Of a stretch of 35,364 nucleotides of DNA, positions 15,815 to 24,376 are shown in pieces (positions within the stretch are counted from its first letter, which is position 1; the number at the start of each line of letters is the position of its first letter). Both the position numbers and the translations under genes were made by a program. The notes beneath the pieces are model-generated. The model made no database searches, was not told the origin of the DNA, and worked only from the letters and a program-made list of their open reading frames with translations. The stretch is from SCSIO-59966 sp046566185 (GTDB lineage: Bacteria > Actinomycetota > Actinomycetes > Actinomycetales > SCSIO-59966), in contig JBKHXE010000127.1 of NCBI GenBank assembly GCA_046566185.1, forward strand, positions 1 to 35,364. The letters are read 5' to 3'.

Positions 15815-17395
15815 ATGCGGATCGCCTGCGCCGGCGGTGGCCCCGGCGGGCTCTTCTTCGCGGCTCTGCTGAAGACGGCCGCGCCCGACGTGGACGTCAC
15901 GGTGTTCGAGCGGAACCGCGCGGAGGACACGTTCGGGTTCGGCGTCGTCTTCTCCGACGCGACGCTCGCCGCCGTGGACGAGGCCGACCCGGTCCTCCGC
16001 GGGGCGTTGGCGGAGCACGGCCGGCACTGGGACGAGATCGAGGTACGCCTCAAGGGCGAACGGATCCGCTGCGGCGGCAACGGCATGTCGGCCATCTCCC
16101 GCAAGTCGCTGCTCGCCGCCCTGCAGGACCGGGCTCGGCGTGCCGGTGTGGACCTCCGGTTCGAGACCGAGGTGAGCCTTGCGGACCTGGAGGGCTACGA
16201 CCTCGTCGTCGCGGCCGACGGCGCCAACTCCGGGATTCGCGGCGAGCTGGCGCATGCCTTCCAGCCCGCCGTTCGGACGGCGACGGCCAAGTTCATCTGG
16301 TTCGGCACCACGTACATGTTCTCGGGCCTCACCTTCGTGCACGAGCGCGGCCCGCACGGCGTCTTCGCCGTCCACGGGTACCCGATCAGCCGCGACGTCA
16401 GCACCTTCATCGTCGAGACCGACGAGGCGTCGTGGCGGGCCGCGGGTCTGGACGAGTTCGACGTCACCCAGCCGCCCGGGCCCAGCGACCTGCGCACCAA
16501 GGCCTACCTCCAGGAGCTGTTCGCCGACCAGATCGACGGGCGCCCGCTCCTGGTCAACAACTCCCGGTGGGGCAGCTTCCGCACCCGCCGCGCCGCCACC
16601 TGGCGGCACGGCCGGGTGGCGCTGCTCGGGGACGCGGCGCACACGGCCCACTTCTCCGTCGGCTCCGGGACGAAGATGGCGATGGAGGACGCCATCGCGC
16701 TGGCCCAGGCCGTGACGGTTCACCGTCAGGACGTCGAAGCGGCACTGGCCGCGTACGAGGCCGCGGCCAGACCCTCGGTGGAGAAGATCCAGGGCGCCGC
16801 ACGGCCGAGCCTGTCCTGGTGGGAGCACTTCGGCCGCTACCACGACGCGTTCGAGCCGTGGCAGTTCGCCGTCCACTTCCTCACCCGCGCCATGGACGTC
16901 GGCAGACTGGCGCGGCGGGCGCCCGACTTCGTGGCGTCTGCGCGGGACGCCTGGCGGGCTCGCCACGGCTCGACGCCGCTGGCCAGGGTCACCGTCGTCA
17001 CGACCGACCCCGCGACCGGCGAGGCCCGCGCGCGCCTGGCCGGCACCGAGCTGCCGCTGCTGACCGGCGCTCCGCCGAGCGGCCGGGCCTGGGGGCTGCT
17101 CATCGAGGGTCCGGCGGCCGAGGAGTCCCTCGAGGAGGCCCGCGCCGTCCTCGCCCGTCGCGTCGCCGGGCGGCCCGACCTCGTCGCCGTCCGGGGTGGG
17201 CAGCTGCTGGCTCGCACGCTCCTCGCCGAGGAGGCCCGGCTCGTCCACCGCATCCCCACTCTCGTGGTCGACGACGACCTCACCGCGGAGCAGGCGGAGA
17301 CCCTCGTCCTGTCCGGGCGCGCAGACCTGGTCGGAGGCAGTCCGGAAGCGGTGGCGCGTTGGACGGCCGAGCAGCACCGGACGGCGGTGCCGTGA
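15815..17395 (+). CDS. FAD-dependent aryl-CoA monooxygenase, salicylyl-CoA 5-hydroxylase-like
   Basis: This is a flavoprotein monooxygenase of 526 residues. The FAD-binding CAGGGPGGLFFAALL starts at residue 4, the DG motif region VVAADGANSGIR lies near residue 130, and LLGDAAHTAHFSVGSGTKMA is the second FAD motif. Closest recognisable relatives are the monooxygenase halves of salicylyl-CoA 5-hydroxylase and 2-aminobenzoyl-CoA monooxygenase/reductase. Residues from about 385 to the end extend beyond a normal core and resemble the last strands of an old-yellow-enzyme barrel (IPTLVVDD, then SGRADLVGGSP), but with no complete barrel. The start ATG 15815 places the FAD motif at the usual distance. 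It overlaps the next gene by GTGA. With the two ligases it would convert salicylyl-CoA, or a related 2-substituted benzoyl-CoA, to a 5-hydroxylated product. Confidence 0.82.
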   Translation: MRIACAGGGPGGLFFAALLKTAAPDVDVTVFERNRAEDTFGFGVVFSDATLAAVDEADPVLRGALAEHGRHWDEIEVRLKGERIRCGGNGMSAISRKSLLAALQDRARRAGVDLRFETEVSLADLEGYDLVVAADGANSGIRGELAHAFQPAVRTATAKFIWFGTTYMFSGLTFVHERGPHGVFAVHGYPISRDVSTFIVETDEASWRAAGLDEFDVTQPPGPSDLRTKAYLQELFADQIDGRPLLVNNSRWGSFRTRRAATWRHGRVALLGDAAHTAHFSVGSGTKMAMEDAIALAQAVTVHRQDVEAALAAYEAAARPSVEKIQGAARPSLSWWEHFGRYHDAFEPWQFAVHFLTRAMDVGRLARRAPDFVASARDAWRARHGSTPLARVTVVTTDPATGEARARLAGTELPLLTGAPPSGRAWGLLIEGPAAEESLEEARAVLARRVAGRPDLVAVRGGQLLARTLLAEEARLVHRIPTLVVDDDLTAEQAETLVLSGRADLVGGSPEAVARWTAEQHRTAVP

Positions 17396-19470
17396 CCGGT
17401 CTCGAGCCGCTGTTCCGGCCACGGGGAATCGCGGTTGTCGGCGCGTCGCGGCACCCCGGCAAGCTCGGGGCGGCGATGGCCCGCTCCCTCGAGGGGTTCG
17501 CGGGGCCGTTGGTCCTGGTGAACTCCCGGACTGCGGACCCCGCGAGCGGGGTGTTCCGCTCGGTGGGGGAGGCCGCCGACCGGCTCGACGTCCCCGTCGA
17601 CCTGGCGGTGCTCTGCGTTCCCGCAGGGGCATCCGTCGGCGCTGTGGCGGATGCCGCATCGGCCGGCGTGCGAGCGGCCCTCGTGTGCGCCGGGGGCTTC
17701 GCCGAGTCCGGTCCGGCCGGCGCAGCGCACCAGGCGGCGCTCGTGGACGTCGCGCGGCGCACGGGCGTCCGGCTGCTCGGACCGAACACCTCGGGCTTCC
17801 TCGCCCCCGGCGCCGGCCTGACGGCGAGCTTCGTGCCGAGCGCGGCCGACGTCCCGCCCGGCCGCATCGCCGTCGTGGCGGCCAGCGGCGGCGTCAACCA
17901 TGCCGTCGCCTTCGCGCTCGCGCAGTCGGGCCACGGCGTCAGCCTCGCCGTCGGCCTGGGCAACGCGGTCGACGTCACCGCGGCCGAGGTGCTGGAGCAC
18001 CTCGCGGACGACCCTGACACCTCCGCGGTGGCCCTGCACGTGGAGTCGGTCGCGGACGGCAGAAGGCTGCTCGCGGCGGTCCGCCGGCTCGCCGACCGGC
18101 TCCCTGTCGTCGCACTCGTCGTCGGCCGCAGCGACGTGGCCGCCTTCGCGCGGTCGCACACCGGTGCCCTGGCGACGTCCTGGCGGGCCACGACAGCCGC
18201 GCTGCGACAGGCCGGTGCGGTGCTCGTGGAGGACGAGCGTGAGCTCGTCGACGCGGTGACGGCCCTGTCGTGCGCGCGACTGCGCGGTGGGCGCGACCCG
18301 GGCGTGGGCATCGTGACCGCGCAGGCCGGTCCGGGGCTGCTGCTGCTGGACGCGCTGCGGGGAGCCGGCGTCCGGGTGCCGCCGCTGCAGGTACCGACCC
18401 ACGAGCAGCTCGCCGGTCTTCTGCCGCCGATGACCTTCCAGGGCAACCCGGTCGACACCGGGCGCCCGGGGCCCGGCTTCGCCCAGGTGCTCGGCGCCAC
18501 TGCGGCGGACCCGGGGATCGACCTGCTGGCGCTCTACGCGTTGTCCGAGCCGGATGCCGTCGACCTGGCCGCCGCCGTCCGCGATGCCGGAGTGCCCCCC
18601 GACATGCCGGTCGTCGCAGCGGTCGGCGGCTCGGCCTCGGACGCCGTCCGTGACCGGGCGCAGCTGGCCCGCCTCGGCGTGGCGGTGACGGCGACGCCGG
18701 CCGCGCTCGCCGTCGCGGTGCGTGCCCTCGTCGCGGACGCGCGGGCGGCCGCGCGGCGCGACGCCCCCGACGCCGCCGTCGAGATGCCGACCTGCCGGCC
18801 GACCCCGCGTCCCCATGGCTGGGACGAGCACGAGGCCAAGCAGCTGCTCGACGCGGTCGGCGTCGCGACACCGCCCCGCCGCGCGTGCGCCACCCGCGAG
18901 CAGGCCCATGCCGCGCTCGAGGCGCTCGACGGTCCGGTGGCGGTGAAGCTGCTCGGCGCCGGTGTGCTGCACAAGACGGAGGTGGGCGGCGTCCACCTCG
19001 GCGTGGCGACGCACGAGGAACTCGACGCGGCGCTGGACGCGCTGCGGGACGCGGGGGCCCGCCGGTACCTGGTCGAGCAGATGGCGCCGCCCGGCGTCGA
19101 CCTCATCGTCGGCGCTCGCCGCGACCCGGTCCTCGGCACCGTCGTGCTGCTCGGGCTCGGGGGGACCGTCGCGGAGGCGCTCGCCGACGTCACGCTGCGG
19201 ACGGTGCCGCTGCCGCTCGCCGAGGCGCTCGCGATGCCCGACGACCTGGTCGGCCGCGCACTGCTCGACGGCTGGCGCGGAGGCCCACGGCTGGACCGGC
19301 ACCGGCTCGCCCGGCTGCTCCGGACGCTCGGCCGGCTCGTGGACACCACGCCTCACCTGGGAGAGATCGAGGTGAACCCGCTGCGACTCACCGGGGATGG
19401 TCTGGTGGCGCTCGACGCCGTCGTCACCCCGACGGAGCCGCGGCACGGCCCGGAAGAAGAGGAGCGATGA
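17392..19470 (+). CDS. NDP-forming acyl-CoA synthetase-like protein (acetate-CoA ligase family)
   Basis: This 692-residue protein has the ADP-forming CoA ligase layout: an N-terminal CoA-binding domain (GIAVVGASRHPGKLG), a middle succinyl-CoA-ligase-like domain with the histidine loop RSHTGALATSW (His256, the probable phospho-His), and a C-terminal ATP-grasp domain (VKLLGAGVLHKTEVGGVHLG near residue 520, then GEIEVNPLRL). It starts GTG overlapping the monooxygenase stop and overlaps the aryl-AMP ligase by ATGA, so the three are one operon. Such proteins interconvert an acyl-CoA and ATP with acid, ADP and phosphate, or act as CoA-transfer partners. Here it may complete salicylate activation with the downstream AMP ligase, as I recall proposed for SdgA/SdgB of Streptomyces. 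The substrate is inferred. Confidence 0.83.
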   Translation: MTGLEPLFRPRGIAVVGASRHPGKLGAAMARSLEGFAGPLVLVNSRTADPASGVFRSVGEAADRLDVPVDLAVLCVPAGASVGAVADAASAGVRAALVCAGGFAESGPAGAAHQAALVDVARRTGVRLLGPNTSGFLAPGAGLTASFVPSAADVPPGRIAVVAASGGVNHAVAFALAQSGHGVSLAVGLGNAVDVTAAEVLEHLADDPDTSAVALHVESVADGRRLLAAVRRLADRLPVVALVVGRSDVAAFARSHTGALATSWRATTAALRQAGAVLVEDERELVDAVTALSCARLRGGRDPGVGIVTAQAGPGLLLLDALRGAGVRVPPLQVPTHEQLAGLLPPMTFQGNPVDTGRPGPGFAQVLGATAADPGIDLLALYALSEPDAVDLAAAVRDAGVPPDMPVVAAVGGSASDAVRDRAQLARLGVAVTATPAALAVAVRALVADARAAARRDAPDAAVEMPTCRPTPRPHGWDEHEAKQLLDAVGVATPPRRACATREQAHAALEALDGPVAVKLLGAGVLHKTEVGGVHLGVATHEELDAALDALRDAGARRYLVEQMAPPGVDLIVGARRDPVLGTVVLLGLGGTVAEALADVTLRTVPLPLAEALAMPDDLVGRALLDGWRGGPRLDRHRLARLLRTLGRLVDTTPHLGEIEVNPLRLTGDGLVALDAVVTPTEPRHGPEEEER

Positions 19471-21167
19471 TGGCCACTGCCGTGTCCGAGGGGACCGTTC
19501 CCTGGCCCACCGAGTACATCGAGCGGTACGTGGCCGCCGGCTACTGGGAGGGCAGGTCCCTCGGCGAGCAGCTGTGGACCAGCGCCGACCGTCGCCCGGA
19601 CGCTGTCGCCCTCGTCGACGGCGACGTGCGGATGACGTACGCCGAGCTGACGGCCAGGGCCGATGCGGCGGCGACGCGGCTGGCCGAGCTCGGCATCGGC
19701 GCGGGCGAGCGGCTGGTCGTCCAGCTGCCGAACGGGTGGGAGTTCGTCGTCCTCACGTTGGCCTGCCTGCGCTCCGGCGTGCTGCCGGTGATGGCGCTGC
19801 CCGCCCACCGGCGCCATGAGCTGGCCTACCTGGTCGAGCACGCCGAGGCCGTCGCCGTCGCCGTGCCCGACGAGCTCCGCGGTTTCGACCACCAGGACCT
19901 GGCGCGCGACCTCGCCAGCGACGTGGCGTGCCTGCGTCACGTCCTCGTCGCCGGGGACGACGTTCGCGGCGGGAACCACGACCTGCGGGCACTGTGTGCG
20001 CCACCTGCCGACCCGCAGCCGGACCGCCAGCGTTGGGACGCCGCCGCGCCGGACAGCCGCGATGTGGCGGTCTTCCTGCTGTCCGGCGGGACGACGGGCC
20101 TGCCGAAGCTCATCGCCCGCACGCACGACGACTACGCCTACAACGCCAAGCGCAGCGGTGAGGTGTGCGGGTTCGACGCCTCGACGGTCTACCTGGGCAC
20201 CCTGCCGGTCGGCCACAACTTTCCGCTGGCGTGCCCGGGGATCCTGGGCACCTTCCTTGTCGGCGGCCGCGTCGTCATGCTGCCGTCGCCGGAACCGGTC
20301 AAGGCGTTCGCGGCCATCGAGCGGGAGCGCGTCACGCACGCCGCGGTGGTGCCGGCCGTGGCGCAGCGCTGGATGGACCACCAGCAGGCCGAGCCGTCGG
20401 CGGCGCTGCGCAGCCTGCGGGTGCTGCAGGTCGGGGGAGCGCGGCTCGCGGACGAGGTCGGGCGCCGGCTGCCGCTGGTCCTGGGGTGCCGGCTCCAGCA
20501 GGTGTTCGGGATGGCCGAGGGCCTGCTCAACTACACGCGGCTGGACGAGGACGACGAGGTCGCCGCCACCACCCAGGGGCGGCCGATGTGCCCGGACGAC
20601 GAGGTGCTCCTCGTCGACGAGCTGGACGAGCCGGTTCCGCCCGGTGAGTCCGGGACGCTGCTCACGAGAGGCCCGTACACCCCACGCGGCTACTACCGGG
20701 CACCCGAGCAGAACGCGCGCGCCTTCACCGCCGACGGGTGGTACCGCAGCGGGGACATCTGCCACTGGGACGTGGCGAGCGGCAACCTCGTCGTCGACGG
20801 TCGTGACAAGGACATGATCAACCGGGGAGGCGAGAAGATCTCCGCCGAGGAGGTGGAGAACCTCCTGTACCGGATGCCGCAGGTGGCGCAGGTGGCCGCA
20901 GTGGCGATGCCCGACCCGCAGCTCGGTGAGCGTGTGTGCGTCTACGTCGTGCCGCGGGCAGGGTGCGCCGTGGCGCTGGACGACCTGCGCGCATCGATGC
21001 AGGCGGCCGGCGTTGCCGCGTACAAGCTTCCCGACCGGGTCGTCGTCGTCCAGGAGCTCGCCACGACCAAGGTGGGCAAGATCGACAAGAAGGCGCTCCG
21101 TGCCGACATCACGTCGCGGGTGGCCTCGGAGACGCAGGGAGTGCCAAAAAGTTCTACAAAACATTGA
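19467..21167 (+). CDS. Aryl-AMP ligase, salicylate/2,3-dihydroxybenzoate-AMP ligase family
   Basis: This is an adenylating enzyme of 566 residues in the DhbE/EntE/SdgA group. The N-terminal PWPTEYIERYVAAGYWEGRS is the family signature. The P-loop-like LLSGGTTGLPKLIARTHDDY lies near residue 207, the MAEGLLNYTR substrate region follows, then YRSGDICHW, and the C-terminal hinge RDKDMINRGGEKIS. The terminal catalytic lysine is in TTKVGKIDKK. The enzyme activates salicylate or a similar o-substituted benzoate as the acyl-AMP. No aryl carrier protein or siderophore synthetase lies nearby, so a degradative rather than siderophore role fits. It starts ATG 19467 in ATGATG; the second ATG (19470) is also possible. 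Its last codons overlap the promoter of the importer operon. Confidence 0.88.
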   Translation: MMATAVSEGTVPWPTEYIERYVAAGYWEGRSLGEQLWTSADRRPDAVALVDGDVRMTYAELTARADAAATRLAELGIGAGERLVVQLPNGWEFVVLTLACLRSGVLPVMALPAHRRHELAYLVEHAEAVAVAVPDELRGFDHQDLARDLASDVACLRHVLVAGDDVRGGNHDLRALCAPPADPQPDRQRWDAAAPDSRDVAVFLLSGGTTGLPKLIARTHDDYAYNAKRSGEVCGFDASTVYLGTLPVGHNFPLACPGILGTFLVGGRVVMLPSPEPVKAFAAIERERVTHAAVVPAVAQRWMDHQQAEPSAALRSLRVLQVGGARLADEVGRRLPLVLGCRLQQVFGMAEGLLNYTRLDEDDEVAATTQGRPMCPDDEVLLVDELDEPVPPGESGTLLTRGPYTPRGYYRAPEQNARAFTADGWYRSGDICHWDVASGNLVVDGRDKDMINRGGEKISAEEVENLLYRMPQVAQVAAVAMPDPQLGERVCVYVVPRAGCAVALDDLRASMQAAGVAAYKLPDRVVVVQELATTKVGKIDKKALRADITSRVASETQGVPKSSTKH

Positions 21168-21193
21168 CGAGGTCACGGCATACTCGGGACTAT
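21148..21193 (+). promoter_or_regulatory. Promoter/operator of the ABC importer operon, overlapping the end of the AMP ligase gene
   Basis: AAAGTTCTACA (21148-21158) is followed after 6 nt by TGACG within TTGACG (21164-21169), the same layout as upstream of boxB and boxC. TGAC-GAG-GTCA (21165-21175) is a short dyad. A weak -10, GACTAT, lies at 21188-21193 with an 18-bp spacer. The stop codon of the AMP ligase lies inside the -35 box. The TSS would fall about 40 bp before ATG 21241, which has GGAGG upstream. Confidence 0.5.
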
Positions 21194-21240
21194 CTCCCCT
21201 GTCGCTCGTCAGACCGACCCCGATCTCCCCTGGAGGACCC

Positions 21241-22452
21241 ATGCCCCGGTTGCTGTCCGGTGCGGCGCGCCGCCGCCTCGCCGCCGTCCCTGTCGCTGTT
21301 GCCCTCACGTCGCTGGCAGCGTGCGGTGGGGGCAGCCTCTCCCAGAGCGGTGGTGGCGGTGGGGCGACGGCCGACGACTCGACACCCGTGAAGATCGGCC
21401 TGTCCGTCCCCCTGTCCGGCGTCTACGCCCCGCTCGGCGAGGACATGACCCAGGGCTTCGAGCTCTACCTCGAGCAGAACGACGGTCAGCTCGGTGGGCG
21501 GGACGTCGACCTGGTCACCGCCGACGAGGGCGAGGGGCCGCAGTCCGGCGTCCCGGCGACCACGCGGCTGGTCACCGACAGTCAGGTGTCGGCCGTGGTC
21601 GGGATCGTCAACTCCGCCACGGCCCTCGGTCTCAAGGACACGTTCGTGGGCTCCGAGGTGCCGCTGATCATCGCCAACGCCGGCGCGAACGAGATCACCG
21701 CCGACGCGTCGCCGTACATCTGGCGCACATCGTTCACGAACGGAGGGGTCGGTGCCTCCATCGGCGCCGCCGTCGCGGAGGAGGTCGGCGACGGCAGCGT
21801 CTACGTCATCACCGCGGACTACGCCGCGGGCAAGGAGCAGACGGGAGGGTTCAAGGAGGCGTTCGAGGCCGCCGGCGGCACGATCGCGGGTGAGTCCTTC
21901 ACACCTTTCGGGACGACGAGCGACTGGCAGCCCTACCTCAACGAGATCCGGAACTCGGGCGCCACGGCGGTGTTCTCCTTCTACGCCGGCTCCGAGGCCG
22001 TGAACTTCGTCAAGCAGTACTCCACCTTCGGGCTGGCGGAGACGACGCCGTTGTACGGCACCGGCTTCCTCACCGAGGGTGGCGTGCTGGACGCCCAGGG
22101 AGAGGCGGCGACCGGCATCAAGACGGCGCTGCACTACAGCCACACCGTGGACAACCCGGTGAACGCCGAGTTCGTCGAGGCGTACGAAGCCGCCTACGGT
22201 GAGGCGCCGACGGTCTACGCGGTCCAGGCGTACGACGCGGCCAGGGTTCTCGACCTGGCGGTCGAGCAGGCCGAGACCACGGACGGTCCCGGGATCGCCG
22301 CGGCGCTGGCGGAGGTGGGAGACATCGAGAGCCCCCGCGGCACGTGGCGCTTCGACGAGAACCACGACCCGGAGCAGCCTTACTACCTGCGCGAGGTCCA
22401 GCCCGTCGACGGCACCGTCGCGAACGTCGTCCTCCACGAGCTGAGCGAGTAG
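21241..22452 (+). CDS. ABC transporter substrate-binding lipoprotein (branched-chain amino acid/aromatic acid type)
   Basis: This is a secreted lipoprotein of 403 residues in the LivJ/HAAT periplasmic-binding family. The N-terminus has RRR then a hydrophobic stretch ending in the lipobox LAAC, with Cys28 the lipidated residue, followed by a Gly/Ser linker. The ligand-binding fold begins with VKIGLSVPLSGVYAPLGEDM, followed by VVGIVNSATALGLKD and YGTGFLTEG. The start ATG 21241 has GGAGG 4 nt upstream. It heads the importer operon and is followed 8 bp later by the first permease. Many members of this family in aromatic degradation clusters bind benzoate-like acids, and the context points to benzoate or salicylate, but ligand choice cannot be read directly. 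Confidence 0.92.
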   Translation: MPRLLSGAARRRLAAVPVAVALTSLAACGGGSLSQSGGGGGATADDSTPVKIGLSVPLSGVYAPLGEDMTQGFELYLEQNDGQLGGRDVDLVTADEGEGPQSGVPATTRLVTDSQVSAVVGIVNSATALGLKDTFVGSEVPLIIANAGANEITADASPYIWRTSFTNGGVGASIGAAVAEEVGDGSVYVITADYAAGKEQTGGFKEAFEAAGGTIAGESFTPFGTTSDWQPYLNEIRNSGATAVFSFYAGSEAVNFVKQYSTFGLAETTPLYGTGFLTEGGVLDAQGEAATGIKTALHYSHTVDNPVNAEFVEAYEAAYGEAPTVYAVQAYDAARVLDLAVEQAETTDGPGIAAALAEVGDIESPRGTWRFDENHDPEQPYYLREVQPVDGTVANVVLHELSE

Positions 22453-22460
22453 GAGAGCCC

Positions 22461-23345
22461 GTGGTCACCTGGCTCGACGCCAACGCGGCGACGATGCTCA
22501 ACGGCCTTGCACTGGCCGCGGTGCTGTTCCTCATCGCGGTGGGGCTGTCGCTGGTGTTCGGGACGATGGACGTGCTGAACCTGGCACACGGAGCCGTCTC
22601 CCTGACCGGTGCGTACGTCGGGGTCGCCATGGTGAAGAGCCAGGGGACCGTCGCCGTGTTCCTGGCCGCCGTCCTCGCCGCCGCCGCCATCGGCTTGGTG
22701 GCGGGGGCGGCGCTGGCGGCCATGACGTCGTCGGTGACCAACCACTTGCGGCAGGCCCTGCTGACCCTGGGCGTGGCTCTGATCGCCGGTGACGTGCTGC
22801 GGGAGATCTTCGGGTCCGACGTGGAGTCGGTGCCCCCGCCGGGGGTCCTGGACGGCAGCGTGCAGGTGCTCGGCAACCCCTACCCGCTGTACCGGCTCGT
22901 GCTGGTCGGCGTGGGCATCGTCGTGGCGGTCGCCCTGTACGTCGTCCTCGAGCGGACCCGGGTGGGTGCGATCGTCCGGGCGACCGTGGCCGACCGGGAC
23001 ATGGTGGAGGCGATTGGGATCCGCACCCGGCTGGTGCTGGGCGGCGTGTTCGGGGCCGGTGCCGCGCTGGCGGCGGTCGGCGGTCTGCTGGCCGCTCCCA
23101 TCCTGGGTGCCCAACCCGGCCTGGACGACCAGATCCTGCTCTTCGCGCTCGTCATCGTGGTCATCGGCGGGCTCGGGTCACTGCGGGGCGCCCTCGTCGG
23201 GGCGGTCCTCGTGGGTCAGGTACAGACCGTCGGGGTGGCCATGTTCTCGGAGTTCGCCTCGTTCCTGCTGTTCGGTGCCATGGCGGCCGTGCTGCTGCTG
23301 CGGCCCGCCGGCCTCCTGCCCGCCAGGACGGGGGTCCATCCGTGA
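22461..23345 (+). CDS. ABC transporter permease, LivH type
   Basis: This is an integral membrane permease of 294 residues with about eight hydrophobic segments. Family blocks include FLIAVGLSLVFGTMDVLNLAHG near the N-terminus, ATVADRDMVEAIGIRTR (the cytoplasmic loop contacting the ATPases) and IVVIGGLGSLRGALVGA. The start is GTG 22461, with AGGAG close upstream. The stop overlaps the GTG of the next permease. It forms the membrane channel with the LivM-type partner for the substrate delivered by the lipoprotein. Confidence 0.92.
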   Translation: MVTWLDANAATMLNGLALAAVLFLIAVGLSLVFGTMDVLNLAHGAVSLTGAYVGVAMVKSQGTVAVFLAAVLAAAAIGLVAGAALAAMTSSVTNHLRQALLTLGVALIAGDVLREIFGSDVESVPPPGVLDGSVQVLGNPYPLYRLVLVGVGIVVAVALYVVLERTRVGAIVRATVADRDMVEAIGIRTRLVLGGVFGAGAALAAVGGLLAAPILGAQPGLDDQILLFALVIVVIGGLGSLRGALVGAVLVGQVQTVGVAMFSEFASFLLFGAMAAVLLLRPAGLLPARTGVHP

Positions 23346-24376
23346 ACGCCACCGAGCCGCTGGCCCCCGTTTCCGCGTCGGAGCGGGCCGAGGCACGAGA
23401 TCTGCCGCACCACAACCCCCGCCGGCCGGGTCTCAGACGTGCGCTGGTCGGTCTCGTCGTCCTCGCCCTCGCGGCGCTCCCGCTCTTCCTGGCGCCGTTC
23501 CCGATCGGGCTGGCGGGGCGGATCCTCGCGTTCGGCCTGCTGGTCGTCAGCGTCGACCTGCTCACCGGTGTCACCGGGATGCCGACGCTGGGGCAGGTCG
23601 CCTACTTCGGCACCGGGGCCTACACGGCGGGCCTGGTGGGCGTCCACCTGACGAGCAACGGCTTCGTGCAGCTGCTGGCCGGCACGCTGCTCGGCGCCCT
23701 GGTGGCGCTGGTCACCGGCGCCGTCGCCGTCCGCACGGCCGGCATCGTGTTCCTCATGGTCACGCTCGCCATCGGCGAGCTCGCGCACCGGCTCGCCGAC
23801 TCCTGGCCGCTGGTCGGGGCCAGCAACGGCCTCGCCGGCATCCCCGCCATCACCCTGGTTCCGGGCGGTGAGCCGCTCCGGCTGGCCGGCTTCGTGTACT
23901 GGTGGGTGCTCGGCGTCTTCCTCGCCGGCACCGCGGTCGCCTTCGTGGTCAAGGCGTCCCCGCTCGGCCGGTCCATGCGGGGGGTTCGGGACGGCGAGCA
24001 GCGGCTGCAGGCGCTGGGACAGCAGACGTACTCCGTGAAGCTCCTCGCCTACACGATCGCGGGTGGCCTGGCCGGTGCGGCCGGGACGGCATGGGCGGCG
24101 CAGACGAGGTTCATCTCCCCGGGTGACCTCGGTTTCGACATGGCCGCGTTCGCCCTGCTCAGCGTCGTGCTCGGCGGGGCGGGGACGCTGTGGGGGCCCG
24201 TCGTCGGAGGCGCGGTCGTCATCCTCGTCCGCGACTGGGTCTCGGGCTACTTCGACGGCCGGGGGGCGATGCTGCTCGGCATCCTGTTCGTCGTGTCCGT
24301 CTACGTGCTGCCGCAAGGCATCGCCGGCATCCGGCGACTGCCGGTCCGGTTCCCGGTCCGCGGAGGCGCGCGATGA
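23342..24376 (+). CDS. ABC transporter permease, LivM type
   Basis: This is the second permease, 344 residues, with a longer hydrophilic N-terminus (about 35 residues) before the first membrane helix. LLTGVTGMPTLGQVAYFGTGAY is the LivM signature. RSMRGVRDGEQRLQALGQQT is the ATPase-contact loop, and VVLGGAGTLWGPVVGGAVV marks the last helices. The start GTG 23342 overlaps the previous stop, and its own stop overlaps the ATPase start (ATGA). The tight overlaps through five genes suggest balanced production of the complex. Confidence 0.92.
   Translation: MNATEPLAPVSASERAEARDLPHHNPRRPGLRRALVGLVVLALAALPLFLAPFPIGLAGRILAFGLLVVSVDLLTGVTGMPTLGQVAYFGTGAYTAGLVGVHLTSNGFVQLLAGTLLGALVALVTGAVAVRTAGIVFLMVTLAIGELAHRLADSWPLVGASNGLAGIPAITLVPGGEPLRLAGFVYWWVLGVFLAGTAVAFVVKASPLGRSMRGVRDGEQRLQALGQQTYSVKLLAYTIAGGLAGAAGTAWAAQTRFISPGDLGFDMAAFALLSVVLGGAGTLWGPVVGGAVVILVRDWVSGYFDGRGAMLLGILFVVSVYVLPQGIAGIRRLPVRFPVRGGAR

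Noticed and set aside
19467..21167. Siderophore (2,3-dihydroxybenzoate) biosynthesis function for the aryl-AMP ligase
   Set aside because: No isochorismate enzymes, carrier protein or peptide synthetase nearby; it overlaps degradative genes.
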